DNA of 64,000 nt from Bradyrhizobium sp. LTSP885 (GTDB lineage Bacteria > Pseudomonadota > Alphaproteobacteria > Rhizobiales > Xanthobacteraceae), in the NCBI RefSeq assembly GCF_000938305.1, contig NZ_JYMT01000002.1:1-64000 (forward strand), in the 5' to 3' direction. This document shows, one piece after another, positions 1 to 8,119 of the stretch. How positions within the stretch are numbered: the first letter of the stretch is position 1; each line of letters opens with the position of its first letter. The notes beneath the pieces are model-generated. The model saw only the letters and a list, made by a program, of their open reading frames with translations, searched no databases and was not told the origin of the DNA. The position numbers and the translations under genes are program-made.

Positions 1-8
1 CTCGCAAT

Positions 9-38
9 TGTGCAAGTTCACTAATTCGCTGATTGAAT
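9..38. repeat. Left terminal inverted repeat of the IS
   Basis: This is a 30-bp perfect inverted match to 1027-1056. The stop codon of the transposase (21-23, minus strand) lies inside it. Base 39 breaks the symmetry. Confidence 0.95.
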
Positions 39-1007
39 GGGTTCAGTTTTGGTCGCAGCGAAGTCCTTTGGTGTCTGGCCGCCAAGGGCCTGATGAGGCC
101 TGTGGTTGTTGTAGTAGATCAGGTACTCGAAGAGTTCATTGGCGAAGTGATCGAGGTTATCGAAGGTTGCCCCATCGATGACGTCGTCGTCGAGGGTACG
201 CCAGAACCGTTCGATCTTGCCGTTGGTCTGCGGCCGATAGGGTCTGGTGTAGCGATGCTTGATGCCGAGTTCGAGGAGCATGGCTTCGAAGGGATGCTCT
301 TCACGGTTGTTTCGGGATGCGAACTCGGCGCCGTTGTCGGACATGATTTCGGCGAAGACCAGCCCATAGGTGACGTTGAGGGTGTTGATCATCTTCAGCG
401 TCCTGAACATGACCGGCAAGGCTTTCTTGGAGGTGATGACCTCGGCCCAGGCCAGGCGCGAGCAGCTGTCGATCAGGCTGACGATATAGGCCGTGGCCGG
501 GGGTGGCGCCAGGAACACGTCGCGTGGCAGCTGATGCAGATCGACATGGCCAAGTTCGCCGAGCTTGTCCTTGATAATGCGGCGTTTCTCCTCGCGCATC
601 GCCGGCGTGCGCCGGTTCAGATGATAGCGTTTCAGGACCCGGTAGATCGTCGACGGCGAGGGTAGCGTATCGCGCCGCTCGCGCAAGACAGCATGGATCT
701 CGTAGCGGTTCATCCCCCTCTGGCGGCAAGCAACGATCTCGGCCTCGATGCCTTCCGGTTCGCGCCGTTCCTTCCACTTCGGTCCGCGCCGCCGCGGCAA
801 GAGGTCGGCCTCCTCGCCGCTTTGCAAATAGCGGTTGTAACACTTCCGGAAGGTTTGCGAGCAGGTGCCGTGATGCCGATAAAAATCTCCGACCCGGCGG
901 AACGTTGCCGACCGCCCGGCTTTCACCGCCTCGTATTCCGGGATCAGGAACCGCCACTTCTGCAGGTAGTTCCGCTCAATCGTCCGGTCGTAGCTGTTGT
1001 CGCGCAT
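21..1007 (-). CDS. IS481-like DDE transposase
   Basis: This 328-aa transposase should cut and join the ends of the surrounding element. The N-terminal third is a helix-turn-helix DNA-binding region. The rest is an integrase-core (RNase H-fold) domain with the catalytic triad visible as Asp in GHVDLHQL, Asp in MSDNGAEF and Glu in NGKIERFWRTL, followed by the typical YYNNHRPHQALGG tail. ATG at 1007 is preferred over the upstream TTG at 1022 because GGGAGGA lies just ahead of it. The frame is uninterrupted and both inverted repeats are present, so the enzyme is probably functional. Confidence 0.93.
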   Translation of the reverse strand: MRDNSYDRTIERNYLQKWRFLIPEYEAVKAGRSATFRRVGDFYRHHGTCSQTFRKCYNRYLQSGEEADLLPRRRGPKWKERREPEGIEAEIVACRQRGMNRYEIHAVLRERRDTLPSPSTIYRVLKRYHLNRRTPAMREEKRRIIKDKLGELGHVDLHQLPRDVFLAPPPATAYIVSLIDSCSRLAWAEVITSKKALPVMFRTLKMINTLNVTYGLVFAEIMSDNGAEFASRNNREEHPFEAMLLELGIKHRYTRPYRPQTNGKIERFWRTLDDDVIDGATFDNLDHFANELFEYLIYYNNHRPHQALGGQTPKDFAATKTEPIQSAN

Positions 1008-1026
1008 CGAATCCTCCCGCAAGAGA

Positions 1027-1056
1027 ATTCAATCAGCGAATTAGTGAACTTGCACA
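1027..1056. repeat. Right terminal inverted repeat of the IS
   Basis: This is a 30-bp perfect inverted match to 9-38. It is followed directly by GCAAT (1057-1061), the second copy of the putative target duplication. The transposase promoter is expected in or just inside this end. Confidence 0.95.
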
Positions 1057-1102
1057 GCAATGACGGCTAAAGTGGCGCCGGACGATACACAAAGGATACA
1101 GA

Positions 1103-1696
1103 ATGCCCTGGCTTGAACCGGTCACCCTTCGCGGCGCGCATGCGCGGCTTGAACCGCTGTCGCATGATCAGATCAAGGGGCTGACGGAGGCCGTCAGCGA
1201 CGGTGATCTCTGGAAGCTCTGGTACACCGCGATTCCGAAGCCGGAGAACATGGCCAAGGAGATCGACCGCAGGCTCGGCCTGCAGGCCGCAGGCTCCATG
1301 CTGCCGTTCACGGTGTTCGATGCCGATGGTGGGATCGCGGGCATGACGACCTACATGAATGTCGACACGCCGAACCGCCGCGTCGAGATCGGCTCGACCT
1401 GGTACGCCAAACGCGTGCAGCGCAGCGCGGTCAATACGCAGTGCAAACTGCTGCTGCTGACGCATGCTTTCGAGAAGCTCGATTGCATCGCGGTCGAGTT
1501 CCGCACGCACTTCTTCAATCATCAGAGCCGCCGCGGCATCGAACGTCTCGGCGCCAAGCAGGACGGCATCCTGCGCAGCCATCAGGTCGCACCCAACGGC
1601 ACGTTGCGCGACACCGTGGTTTACAGCATCATCGCCAGCGAATGGCCGACGGTAAAGGCCCATCTCAACTATCAACTCAACGAAAAGGCGCGCTGA
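1103..1696 (+). CDS. GNAT-family N-acetyltransferase (RimJ/RimL-like)
   Basis: This 197-aa protein has the layout of the Acetyltransf_3 branch of GNAT enzymes, which move an acetyl group from acetyl-CoA to an amine, often a protein N-terminus or a small molecule. The N-terminal VTLRGAHARLEPL is the usual first strand. The GIAGMTTYMNV strand and the RVEIGSTWYAKRVQRSAVNT stretch correspond to the acetyl-CoA-binding core, and the NHQSRRGIERLGAKQDG segment is the conserved C-terminal part. The GMC oxidoreductase follows 42 bp downstream on the same strand, so co-transcription is likely. The substrate cannot be told. The IS lies directly upstream and may have separated the gene from its original promoter. 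Confidence 0.85.
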   Translation: MPWLEPVTLRGAHARLEPLSHDQIKGLTEAVSDGDLWKLWYTAIPKPENMAKEIDRRLGLQAAGSMLPFTVFDADGGIAGMTTYMNVDTPNRRVEIGSTWYAKRVQRSAVNTQCKLLLLTHAFEKLDCIAVEFRTHFFNHQSRRGIERLGAKQDGILRSHQVAPNGTLRDTVVYSIIASEWPTVKAHLNYQLNEKAR

Positions 1697-1738
1697 CATC
1701 AGCGTCAGCGCAAGAAACGAGACGCAAGAAACGGGACG

Positions 1739-3382
1739 ATGGAAACCTTCGATTATGTGATCATCGGCGCAGGCTCCGCCGGGAGCGTGCTGACCAACCG
1801 CTTGAGTGAAGACGCAGGCACCAAAGTGTGCGTGCTGGAGGCGGGGCCGAGCGACTGGCATCCCTACATCCATCTGCCGGCCGGCTTCATCAAGACCTTC
1901 CACATGAAGAGCGTGAACTGGGGCTACCAGCAGGAGGTGGGTCCCTACACCGGCGGGCGCAGCATCTATGCGCCGCGCGGCAAGACGCTCGGTGGCTCGT
2001 CGTCGATCAACGGCCACATCTACAACCGCGGGCAGCGCCAGGATTTCGACACCTGGGCGCAACTCGGCAATCACGGCTGGGGTTATCCCGACGTGCTGCC
2101 GTATTTCAGGCGGATGGAACGGCGGGTCGGCGAGGGCGACGACACCTATCGCGGCCGCGACGGCAATTTGACCGTGACCACGATGGACTGGCAGGACCCG
2201 CTCTGCGAGGCCTTCATGAACGGCGCGGTCAGCCTCGGTATCCCGCGCAACCCGGATTACAATGGCCAGATCCAGGAGGGCGTCTCCTACTGCCAGCGCA
2301 CCATCCAGAACGGCCTGCGCGTCAGCGCCGCGACCGCCTATCTTCATCCGGCGCGCAAGCGGCCGAATGTCGATGTGCGCACCCATGCGCATGTCACCGG
2401 CATCATCTTCGAGGGCAAGCGCGCCGTCGGCGTGCGTTATAACCGCGGCGGCAAGTACGGCGACCCGCTCGAGATCCGCGTCAACAAGGAAGTCATCCTG
2501 TCCGGCGGCGCCTACAATTCGCCGCAGGTGCTGCAACTCTCCGGCGTCGGCGCGCCCGATCTGTTGCAATCGCACGGCATCGAGGTGCGGCATGCGCTGC
2601 CGGGTGTCGGCGAAGGCTTGCAGGATCACTACGCGCCGCGCTCGGTGGCGCGGGTCAAGAACATTCGGACCATCAACGAAATGCGCCGCGGCCTCAGTCT
2701 CTGGGTTGAGGCGTTGAAATGGGCGACGACGCGGCGCGGCCTGCTGTCGCTGTCGCCGACCATGGTCTATTGCTTCTGGCATTCCGGCGAGACCACCGAA
2801 AGCTCCGACCTGCAGCTCACCTTCACGCCGGCGAGCTACAAGGAAGGCGTGCAGGGCCAGCTCGAGGACGAGCCCGGCATGACGGTGGCATCATGGCAGC
2901 AGCGGCCGGAGAGCCGCGGCTATGTCCGGATCCGTTCGGCCGATCCGTTCCAGGCGCCGATCATCCAGACCAACTATCTTGCCGAAGAGCTCGACCGCCG
3001 CGTCGTCGTCGCCGGCATGAAGCTGGCGCGGCGGCTGCTCGCCTCCGAGCCGTTGAAGCCGTATTTCGCCTATGAGGATTTTCCGGGTCCGAAGGTGCAG
3101 AGCGACGCCGAAATTCTCGCAGCCGTGACCGAGCGCGGGACGACCACGTTTCATCCCGGTTGCACCTGCCGGATGGGACCGGCGGAGGCGCCATGGGCCG
3201 TGGTCGACGACCAGCTCCGGGTCCACGGCATGGAGGGCCTGCGCGTGATCGACGCCTCGATCATGCCGCGGATGATCTCGGCCAATCTCAACGCCTCGAC
3301 GCTGATGATCGCCGACAAGGCCTCCGACATGATCCGCGGCAAGACGCCGGAGACGGCGGCGCAGCTTGCGGAGTATGCGTGA
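1739..3382 (+). CDS. GMC-family FAD oxidoreductase (choline dehydrogenase-like)
   Basis: This 547-aa flavoprotein should oxidise an alcohol to an aldehyde or ketone. The FAD-binding motif is at the N-terminus (VIIGAGSAGSVLTNRL). The GMC signature GGSSSINGHIYNRG follows at about residue 85, and the second signature SGGAYNSPQVLQLSGVG lies mid-protein. The catalytic His is in TTFHPGCTCRMG near the C-terminus, and the partner Asn/His region is ISANLNAST. Length fits BetA/AlkJ-type dehydrogenases. There are no betB or betI neighbours, so a choline substrate is not supported; a broad-range alcohol dehydrogenase is as likely. It probably shares a transcript with the acetyltransferase ahead of it. 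Confidence 0.92.
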   Translation: METFDYVIIGAGSAGSVLTNRLSEDAGTKVCVLEAGPSDWHPYIHLPAGFIKTFHMKSVNWGYQQEVGPYTGGRSIYAPRGKTLGGSSSINGHIYNRGQRQDFDTWAQLGNHGWGYPDVLPYFRRMERRVGEGDDTYRGRDGNLTVTTMDWQDPLCEAFMNGAVSLGIPRNPDYNGQIQEGVSYCQRTIQNGLRVSAATAYLHPARKRPNVDVRTHAHVTGIIFEGKRAVGVRYNRGGKYGDPLEIRVNKEVILSGGAYNSPQVLQLSGVGAPDLLQSHGIEVRHALPGVGEGLQDHYAPRSVARVKNIRTINEMRRGLSLWVEALKWATTRRGLLSLSPTMVYCFWHSGETTESSDLQLTFTPASYKEGVQGQLEDEPGMTVASWQQRPESRGYVRIRSADPFQAPIIQTNYLAEELDRRVVVAGMKLARRLLASEPLKPYFAYEDFPGPKVQSDAEILAAVTERGTTTFHPGCTCRMGPAEAPWAVVDDQLRVHGMEGLRVIDASIMPRMISANLNASTLMIADKASDMIRGKTPETAAQLAEYA

Positions 3383-3389
3383 GGGTTTC

Positions 3390-3477
3390 CGTCATTGCGA
3401 GGAGCGAAGCGACGAAGCAATCCATGCGTCCGCGAACGTGGACAGATGGATTCCTTCGCTTCGCTCGCAATGACGGT
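3390..3477. repeat. Palindromic intergenic repeat, type TCATTGCGAG
   Basis: Outer arms CGTCATTGCGAG (3390) and CTCGCAATGACG (to 3475) are inverted, and the inner arms GAAGCAATCCAT and ATGGATTCCTTC are near-inverted. The repeat separates two convergent genes. The same outer arm is split by the IS at 1-8 and 1057-1064. Confidence 0.85.
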
Positions 3478-3494
3478 GGAATAGACGGAGGGAC

Positions 3495-4997
3495 CTAGCC
3501 GTAAACGAACGCCTTGTCCTTCAGATCGATCGCCGGGAATTCGTCCTTCTCGGCCCAGTAGTCCTGGTTGTGCTGCCATTCCGGCTTGTCGCCGCGCTTC
3601 GGCAGCAGGTGCATGCCGCGCATCATGTAGCCGGGGTTGAAGTTCTCGGGATCGATCCACGGCAGCAACGGCATGTTGTGGTCTTCCGCTCGCAGCGCCG
3701 GCGTCACCTTGTTGGCGCCAGTCGCCTTCATGTGGTTGAGCATGCGGCAGACGAAATCGGCGACGAGGTCGACGCGCAAGGTCCAGCTGGCGCGGAAATA
3801 GCCGAACACCCAGACCAGGTTAGGCACGCCGGTGAACATCATGCCGCGATAAGTCACGGTGTCCTTGAAATCGAGCGGCTTGCCGTCGATCTCGAAGTCG
3901 ATGTCGCCGTTGGCGGAGAGGTGGAAACCGGTCGCGGTGATGATGATGTCGGCCTCGAGCTCGGTGCCGGACTTGAGCAAAATGCCGTTCTCGGTGAAGC
4001 GGTCGATCTCGTCGGTGACAACAGACGCCTTGCCGCCCTTGATGGCCTGAAACAGGTCGGCATCCGGAACGAAGGCGATGCGCTGCCGCCACGGCCGGTA
4101 GCTCGGTGTGAAATGAGTGGCCATATCATAGTCCTTGCCGAGAACGGCCTCGACCGCTGCCAGCAGATCCTTCTTGGCACCCTCGGGGTCGGCAAAAGTC
4201 CGCTTGGTGAAGGCGTCCTGCTCGAACAGGATTTTGCGCCTGACGATCTCGTGGATCCAGTGCTCGTCGACCTGCAGCTTGCGCAGCTCCTCGGCGATCT
4301 CGATCGCGTTGCGGCCGGTGCGGAAATAGGTCGGCGATCGCTGCAGCATGGTGACGTGGCCGGCATCGTCGGCCAGCGCCGGGATCAAGGTTGCCGCCGT
4401 GGCGCCAGAGCCGATCACGACCACGCGCTTGCCCTTGTAGTCGAGATCCTCGGGCCATTTCTGCGGATGGATTATCGGGCCCTTGAACTTGGCCATGTCG
4501 GTCCATTCGGGCGTGTAGCCCTCGGTGTGGCGGTAATAGCCCTGGCACATCCAGAAGAAGTTGGTGGTGAAGCGGAGCTTCTCGCCGGTATCGAGCCTGA
4601 CCGCGTCGATGGTCCAGAGATTGGTGTCGTTCGACCACTTCGCCGCAGTGATGGTGTGACGATAGCGGATATGGCGAGCGAGGTCGTTCTCGTCGATCAC
4701 GTCGCCCATGTATTTCAGGATCTCGGCCGCGCTTGCGATCGGCGCGCTGGTCCACGGCTTGAAGCGATAGCCGAAGGTGTGCAGATCGCTGTCGGAGCGG
4801 ATGCCGGGATAGCGATGGGTCGACCAGGTGCCGCCAAAGGTCTTCTGCGTCTCCAGTGCGACGAAACTGGTGCCCTTGCATTGCGTGGTCAGGTGATAGG
4901 CAGCGCCGACACCGGAGATGCCGGCGCCCGCGATCAGGACGTCGAAATGCTCGGTCGTGATGGGCTCGGCAGCGCGGATTTGGGTCTGGACGTTCAT
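3495..4997 (-). CDS. Flavin-containing monooxygenase of the Baeyer-Villiger type
   Basis: This 500-aa protein should use FAD, NADPH and oxygen to insert one oxygen atom into a ketone or sulfide. The FAD Rossmann motif GAGISG is at residues 24-29 and the NADPH motif GSGATA at 197-202. Between them, residues 171-182 (FKGPIIHPQKWP) match the Baeyer-Villiger fingerprint FxGxxxHxxxWP. It resembles the EtaA/EthA branch by length and by the GGTWSTHRYPGIRSDSD segment. No lactonase or partner gene sits beside it. The true substrate is unknown. A second, more distant member lies at 30959-32629. Confidence 0.92.
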   Translation of the reverse strand: MNVQTQIRAAEPITTEHFDVLIAGAGISGVGAAYHLTTQCKGTSFVALETQKTFGGTWSTHRYPGIRSDSDLHTFGYRFKPWTSAPIASAAEILKYMGDVIDENDLARHIRYRHTITAAKWSNDTNLWTIDAVRLDTGEKLRFTTNFFWMCQGYYRHTEGYTPEWTDMAKFKGPIIHPQKWPEDLDYKGKRVVVIGSGATAATLIPALADDAGHVTMLQRSPTYFRTGRNAIEIAEELRKLQVDEHWIHEIVRRKILFEQDAFTKRTFADPEGAKKDLLAAVEAVLGKDYDMATHFTPSYRPWRQRIAFVPDADLFQAIKGGKASVVTDEIDRFTENGILLKSGTELEADIIITATGFHLSANGDIDFEIDGKPLDFKDTVTYRGMMFTGVPNLVWVFGYFRASWTLRVDLVADFVCRMLNHMKATGANKVTPALRAEDHNMPLLPWIDPENFNPGYMMRGMHLLPKRGDKPEWQHNQDYWAEKDEFPAIDLKDKAFVYG

Positions 4998-5075
4998 CTT
5001 CCCTGGTCTTCTTTTTGGTTTGGGTGCGGAAGCAAAACGCCGGAGCCAAGGCCCCGGCGTTTGCCGATATCGAAG

Positions 5076-5918
5076 CTAGACTTCGCGGCGGCTGAGGAAC
5101 GCGAGACGCTCGAACAGGTGAACATCCTGCTCGTTCTTGAGCAGCGCGCCATGCAGCGGCGGGATCAGCTTGCGCGGATCGCGCTCGCGCAGCATCTCCG
5201 GCGTGATGTCCTCGTTCAAGAGCAGCTTGAGCCAGTCGAGCAGCTCGGAGGTCGAGGGCTTCTTCTTCAGGCCGGGCACCTCGCGCACCTCGAAGAAGAT
5301 GCGCAGCGCCTCTTCCACCAACCGCTTCTTGATGTTGGGGAAGTGCACGTCGACGATCTTGTTCATCGTGTCGGCGTCGGGGAACTTGATGTAGTGGAAG
5401 AAGCAGCGGCGCAGGAAGGCGTCCGGCAGTTCCTTCTCGTTGTTCGACGTGATCATCACGATCGGGCGCAGCTTCGCCTTGATGGTCTCGCCGGTCTCGT
5501 AGACATGGAATTCCATCCGATCGAGCTCAAGCAGGAGGTCGTTGGGGAATTCGATGTCGGCCTTGTCGATCTCGTCGATCAAGAGCACCGGGCGCTTCTC
5601 ATAGGTGAAGGCGTCCCACAGCTTGCCGCGCTTGATGTAATTCTTGATGTCGGAGACCTTGCTGTCGCCGAGCTGGCTGTCACGCAACCGCGACACCGCG
5701 TCGTATTCGTAGAGGCCCTGCTGCGCCTTGGTGGTGGACTTGATGTGCCAGGTGAGCAGCGGCGCATCGATCGCTTTCGCGACTTCCTCGGCCAGCACGG
5801 TCTTGCCGGTGCCGGGCTCGCCCTTCACCAGCAGCGGGCGCTCGAGCACGATGGCGGCATTGACGGCGACCTTGAGGTCATCGGTGGCGACGTAGTCCTT
5901 GGTACCTTTGAATTTCAT
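5076..5918 (-). CDS. MoxR-family AAA+ ATPase
   Basis: This 280-aa ATPase is of the kind that works with VWA-domain proteins as a chaperone for cofactor insertion or complex assembly. Walker A is GEPGTGKT at residues 33-40, Walker B is VLLIDEIDKA at 111-120, and the sensor region reads MITSNNEKELPDAFLRRC. ATG at 5918 is used; the frame extends upstream to 5993, but the family normally starts MKFxGTxxYV. It is divergent from the CoxE-like VWA gene across 331 bp. The pairing resembles CoxD/CoxE of carbon monoxide dehydrogenase maturation, but no molybdenum hydroxylase gene is visible in the window. Confidence 0.92.
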   Translation of the reverse strand: MKFKGTKDYVATDDLKVAVNAAIVLERPLLVKGEPGTGKTVLAEEVAKAIDAPLLTWHIKSTTKAQQGLYEYDAVSRLRDSQLGDSKVSDIKNYIKRGKLWDAFTYEKRPVLLIDEIDKADIEFPNDLLLELDRMEFHVYETGETIKAKLRPIVMITSNNEKELPDAFLRRCFFHYIKFPDADTMNKIVDVHFPNIKKRLVEEALRIFFEVREVPGLKKKPSTSELLDWLKLLLNEDITPEMLRERDPRKLIPPLHGALLKNEQDVHLFERLAFLSRREV

Positions 5919-6249
5919 CGATCTGTTTGCCTTGGTTCGCTCAATGGCCGCTTCGGCCTCAACATCAAACGACCGCTCTCGCGGCGGTCGCATGGCCTGC
6001 CCAATGTCTTGTCGGACGCAATTCTAGTTGAAAAACCGGGGCGGTCTAGCGCGGATTCCGCAGCGCAGCGGTGCCGAAGGTGGTATTCGCATGGAATGTC
6101 AGGCATCATCTTTCCGTTGTGCGGAATGCTGGACAGCGGAGCGCCAGCCGGCCAAGGCGGTCACCAGGTGAAAGTGAATGGCTGATCTCGGGATGAAGCA
6201 CGGCCGGGGCCCCTTGACGCCACCGGCCCAGCGGGCGATCTAGGCAAGT
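5919..6249. other. Divergent intergenic region between the MoxR and VWA genes
   Basis: These 331 bp must hold the promoters for both flanking genes. I see no convincing coding sequence, hairpin or known operator. The frames that cross it have no family-like protein content. Confidence 0.5.
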
Positions 6250-7425
6250 ATGTTCCTGCAGTTTTTCACATCGCTGCGCGACGCCCAGGTCCCCGTGACG
6301 CTACGGGAATATCTGACCTTGATGGAAGCGCTCGACGCCGACCTCGCCGATCAGACGGTCGAGAACTTCTATTATCTGTCGCGCGCTACGCTGGTGAAGG
6401 ACGAGCGCAATCTCGACAAGTTCGACCGCGTGTTCGGCACCGTGTTCAAGGGGCTCGAGAGCCTGCTCGACGCCATGAGCAAGGCGGAGATCCCCGAGGA
6501 GTGGCTGAAGAAGCTGGCGGAAAAATATCTCACCGAGGACGAGAAGAAGCAGATCGAGGCCATGGGCTGGGACAAGCTCATGGAGACCTTGAAGAAGCGC
6601 CTCGAGGAGCAGAAGGGCCGCCACCAGGGCGGCAGCAAATGGATTGGCACCGCCGGCACCTCGCCATTCGGCGCCCACGGCTACAATCCCGAAGGTGTCC
6701 GTATCGGGCAGGAGAAGAACCGCAACAACCGCGCCGTGAAGGTGTGGGACAAGCGCGAGTTCAGGGACCTCGACGGCAATGTCGAGCTCGGCATCCGCAA
6801 CATCAAGGTGGCGCTGCGGCGGCTGCGCAAGTTCGCGCGCACCGGCGCGCCTGACGAGCTCGATCTCGACACCACGATCAAGGAGACCGCGAACCACGGC
6901 TATCTCGACGTGCACATGCGGCCCGAGCGGCGCAACGCGGTCAAGGTGCTGGTGTTCTTCGATATCGGCGGCTCGATGGATTCGCATATCGAGCAGGTCG
7001 AGGAGCTGTTCTCGGCTGCCAAGACCGAATTCAAGCACATGGAGTATTTCTACTTCCACAACTGCCTCTACGAAGGCGTCTGGAAGCAGAACAAGCGGCG
7101 CTTCACCGATCGGACGCCGACCTGGGACGTGCTGCACAAATATCCGCACGACTACAAGGTGGTGTTCGTCGGCGACGCCTCGATGTCGCCCTACGAGATC
7201 ATGGTGCCCGGCGGCTCGGTCGAGCATGTCAACGAGGAGGCCGGCTCGGTCTGGCTCGACCGCATCACGCGCACCTATCCGCATGCGGTGTGGCTCAACC
7301 CGGTCGCGCAGAAACACTGGGACTATTCGGAATCGACCACCATTGTCCGTCGCCTGTTCTCCGAGCGCATGTATCCGATCACGATCGAAGGTCTGGAGCA
7401 TGCGATGCGGGAACTGGTGCGGTAG
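6250..7425 (+). CDS. CoxE-like VWA-domain protein
   Basis: This 391-aa protein has a helical N-terminal half, including a charged stretch at about residues 85-125, and a C-terminal von Willebrand A domain. The metal-ion-dependent adhesion site reads DIGGS at residues 238-242, so the first Ser of the usual DxSxS is Gly here. Proteins of this type are partners of MoxR ATPases, and the divergent neighbour is one. In CO-dehydrogenase systems the homologous pair helps mature the metal centre; whether that is the job here is inference. Two sulfurtransferases follow on the same strand. Confidence 0.9.
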   Translation: MFLQFFTSLRDAQVPVTLREYLTLMEALDADLADQTVENFYYLSRATLVKDERNLDKFDRVFGTVFKGLESLLDAMSKAEIPEEWLKKLAEKYLTEDEKKQIEAMGWDKLMETLKKRLEEQKGRHQGGSKWIGTAGTSPFGAHGYNPEGVRIGQEKNRNNRAVKVWDKREFRDLDGNVELGIRNIKVALRRLRKFARTGAPDELDLDTTIKETANHGYLDVHMRPERRNAVKVLVFFDIGGSMDSHIEQVEELFSAAKTEFKHMEYFYFHNCLYEGVWKQNKRRFTDRTPTWDVLHKYPHDYKVVFVGDASMSPYEIMVPGGSVEHVNEEAGSVWLDRITRTYPHAVWLNPVAQKHWDYSESTTIVRRLFSERMYPITIEGLEHAMRELVR

Positions 7426-7431
7426 TTGTTT

Positions 7432-7536
7432 CCGTCATTCCGGACAGACGCGAAGCGGCTGATCCGGAATCTCGAGATTCTCTGATGCGCAATTGCGCAT
7501 CATAGTTCGATGCTTTCGCATCGCCCCGGAATGACG
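7432..7536. repeat. Palindromic intergenic repeat, type CGTCATTCCGG
   Basis: Outer arms CCGTCATTCCGG and CCCCGGAATGACG are inverted. An 18-bp perfect palindrome, GATGCGCAATTGCGCATC, lies at 7484-7501. The repeat fills most of the gap between the VWA gene and the rhodanese gene. Related copies are at 7991-8104 and 29541-29583. Confidence 0.85.
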
Positions 7537-7560
7537 AACAAGAACTAGGGAGGAGAGCCC

Positions 7561-7974
7561 ATGCCCCAGAGTATTCACCGCGGCATCAAGGCGCTGATCG
7601 ACGAGGCCAATGCCGAGATCGAGACGATCAGCGCGCGTGATGCGATCACGCTGATCGGCAAGGATGACGTGGTCATCGTCGATATCAGAGATCCCCGCGA
7701 GATCGAGCGCGACGGCAAGATTCCCGGCGCATTCTCCTGCACCCGCGGCATGCTGGAATTCTGGATCGATCCGAACAGCCCCTATGCCAAGCCGGTCTTC
7801 CAGGAAGACAAGAAGTTCGTGTTCCACTGCGCCGGCGGCATGCGCTCGGCGCTCGCCGCCAAGACTGCGCAGGACATGGGTCTGAAACCGGTCGCCCACA
7901 TGGGCGGCGGCTTCGCGGCCTGGCGCGACGCCGGCGGACCGATCGAGGCGTGGGAGCCGAAGAAGAAGGGGTGA
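7561..7974 (+). CDS. Single-domain rhodanese-like sulfurtransferase
   Basis: This 137-aa protein carries one rhodanese domain. The strand VVIVDIRDPREIERDGKIPGA is the usual entry, and the active-site loop is CAGGMRS with the persulfide Cys at residue 90. Such proteins carry or transfer sulfane sulfur. GGAGGAGAGCCC precedes the ATG. It is flanked on both sides by palindromic repeats and is followed by a second sulfurtransferase, after the VWA gene, suggesting that sulfur transfer is part of what this neighbourhood does. No signal peptide is visible, so it should be cytoplasmic. Confidence 0.92.
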   Translation: MPQSIHRGIKALIDEANAEIETISARDAITLIGKDDVVIVDIRDPREIERDGKIPGAFSCTRGMLEFWIDPNSPYAKPVFQEDKKFVFHCAGGMRSALAAKTAQDMGLKPVAHMGGGFAAWRDAGGPIEAWEPKKKG

Positions 7975-7990
7975 GGGGGCTGCCCTCTCC

Positions 7991-8104
7991 CCGTCATTCC
8001 GTGGCGCGACGAAGTCGCGAACTATGGTGCGCAGTTGCGCACCTGAGAATCTCGCAAGGCAACCTCTAGATTCCGGGTTCGCGCTGCGCGCGCCCCGGAA
8101 TGAC
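7991..8104. repeat. Palindromic intergenic repeat, type CGTCATTCC
   Basis: Outer arms CCGTCATTCC and GGAATGAC are inverted, with an inner GTGCGCAGTTGCGCAC palindrome near 8030. It fills the gap up to 15 bp before the sulfurtransferase start, so the promoter of that gene must lie in it or upstream. Confidence 0.8.
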
Positions 8105-8119
8105 AAAGGAAATACCAAA

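Larger units (their letters stand above)
9..1056 (-). mobile_element. Complete IS481-like insertion sequence (1048 bp)
   Basis: The element is bounded by perfect 30-bp terminal inverted repeats at 9-38 and 1027-1056, both starting TGTGCAAG when read inwards. The flanks carry a 5-bp direct repeat, GCAAT (4-8 and 1057-1061), consistent with a target-site duplication. One transposase gene fills the inside. Length, TGT ends and a single DDE transposase fit the IS481 family. Joining the flanks without the element gives CTCGCAATGACGG, which matches the end of the palindromic repeat at 3390-3476, so the element sits in a repeat copy. It looks intact and possibly active. Confidence 0.93.

Noticed and set aside
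1067..2782. A 571-codon minus-strand frame
   Set aside because: It is antisense to the acetyltransferase and GMC genes, with repetitive Arg/Ala content and no recognisable domain.
1739..3382. betA assignment for the GMC oxidoreductase
   Set aside because: No betB/betI/betC neighbours and no choline-specific evidence; GMC enzymes are functionally diverse.
3570..6185. An 871-codon open frame on the plus strand
   Set aside because: It is antisense to the monooxygenase and MoxR genes, has no family motifs and crosses an intergenic region. High-GC codon use leaves long antisense frames.
5076..7425. CO dehydrogenase maturation genes coxD/coxE by name
   Set aside because: No coxMSL genes are present, and MoxR/VWA pairs serve many systems.
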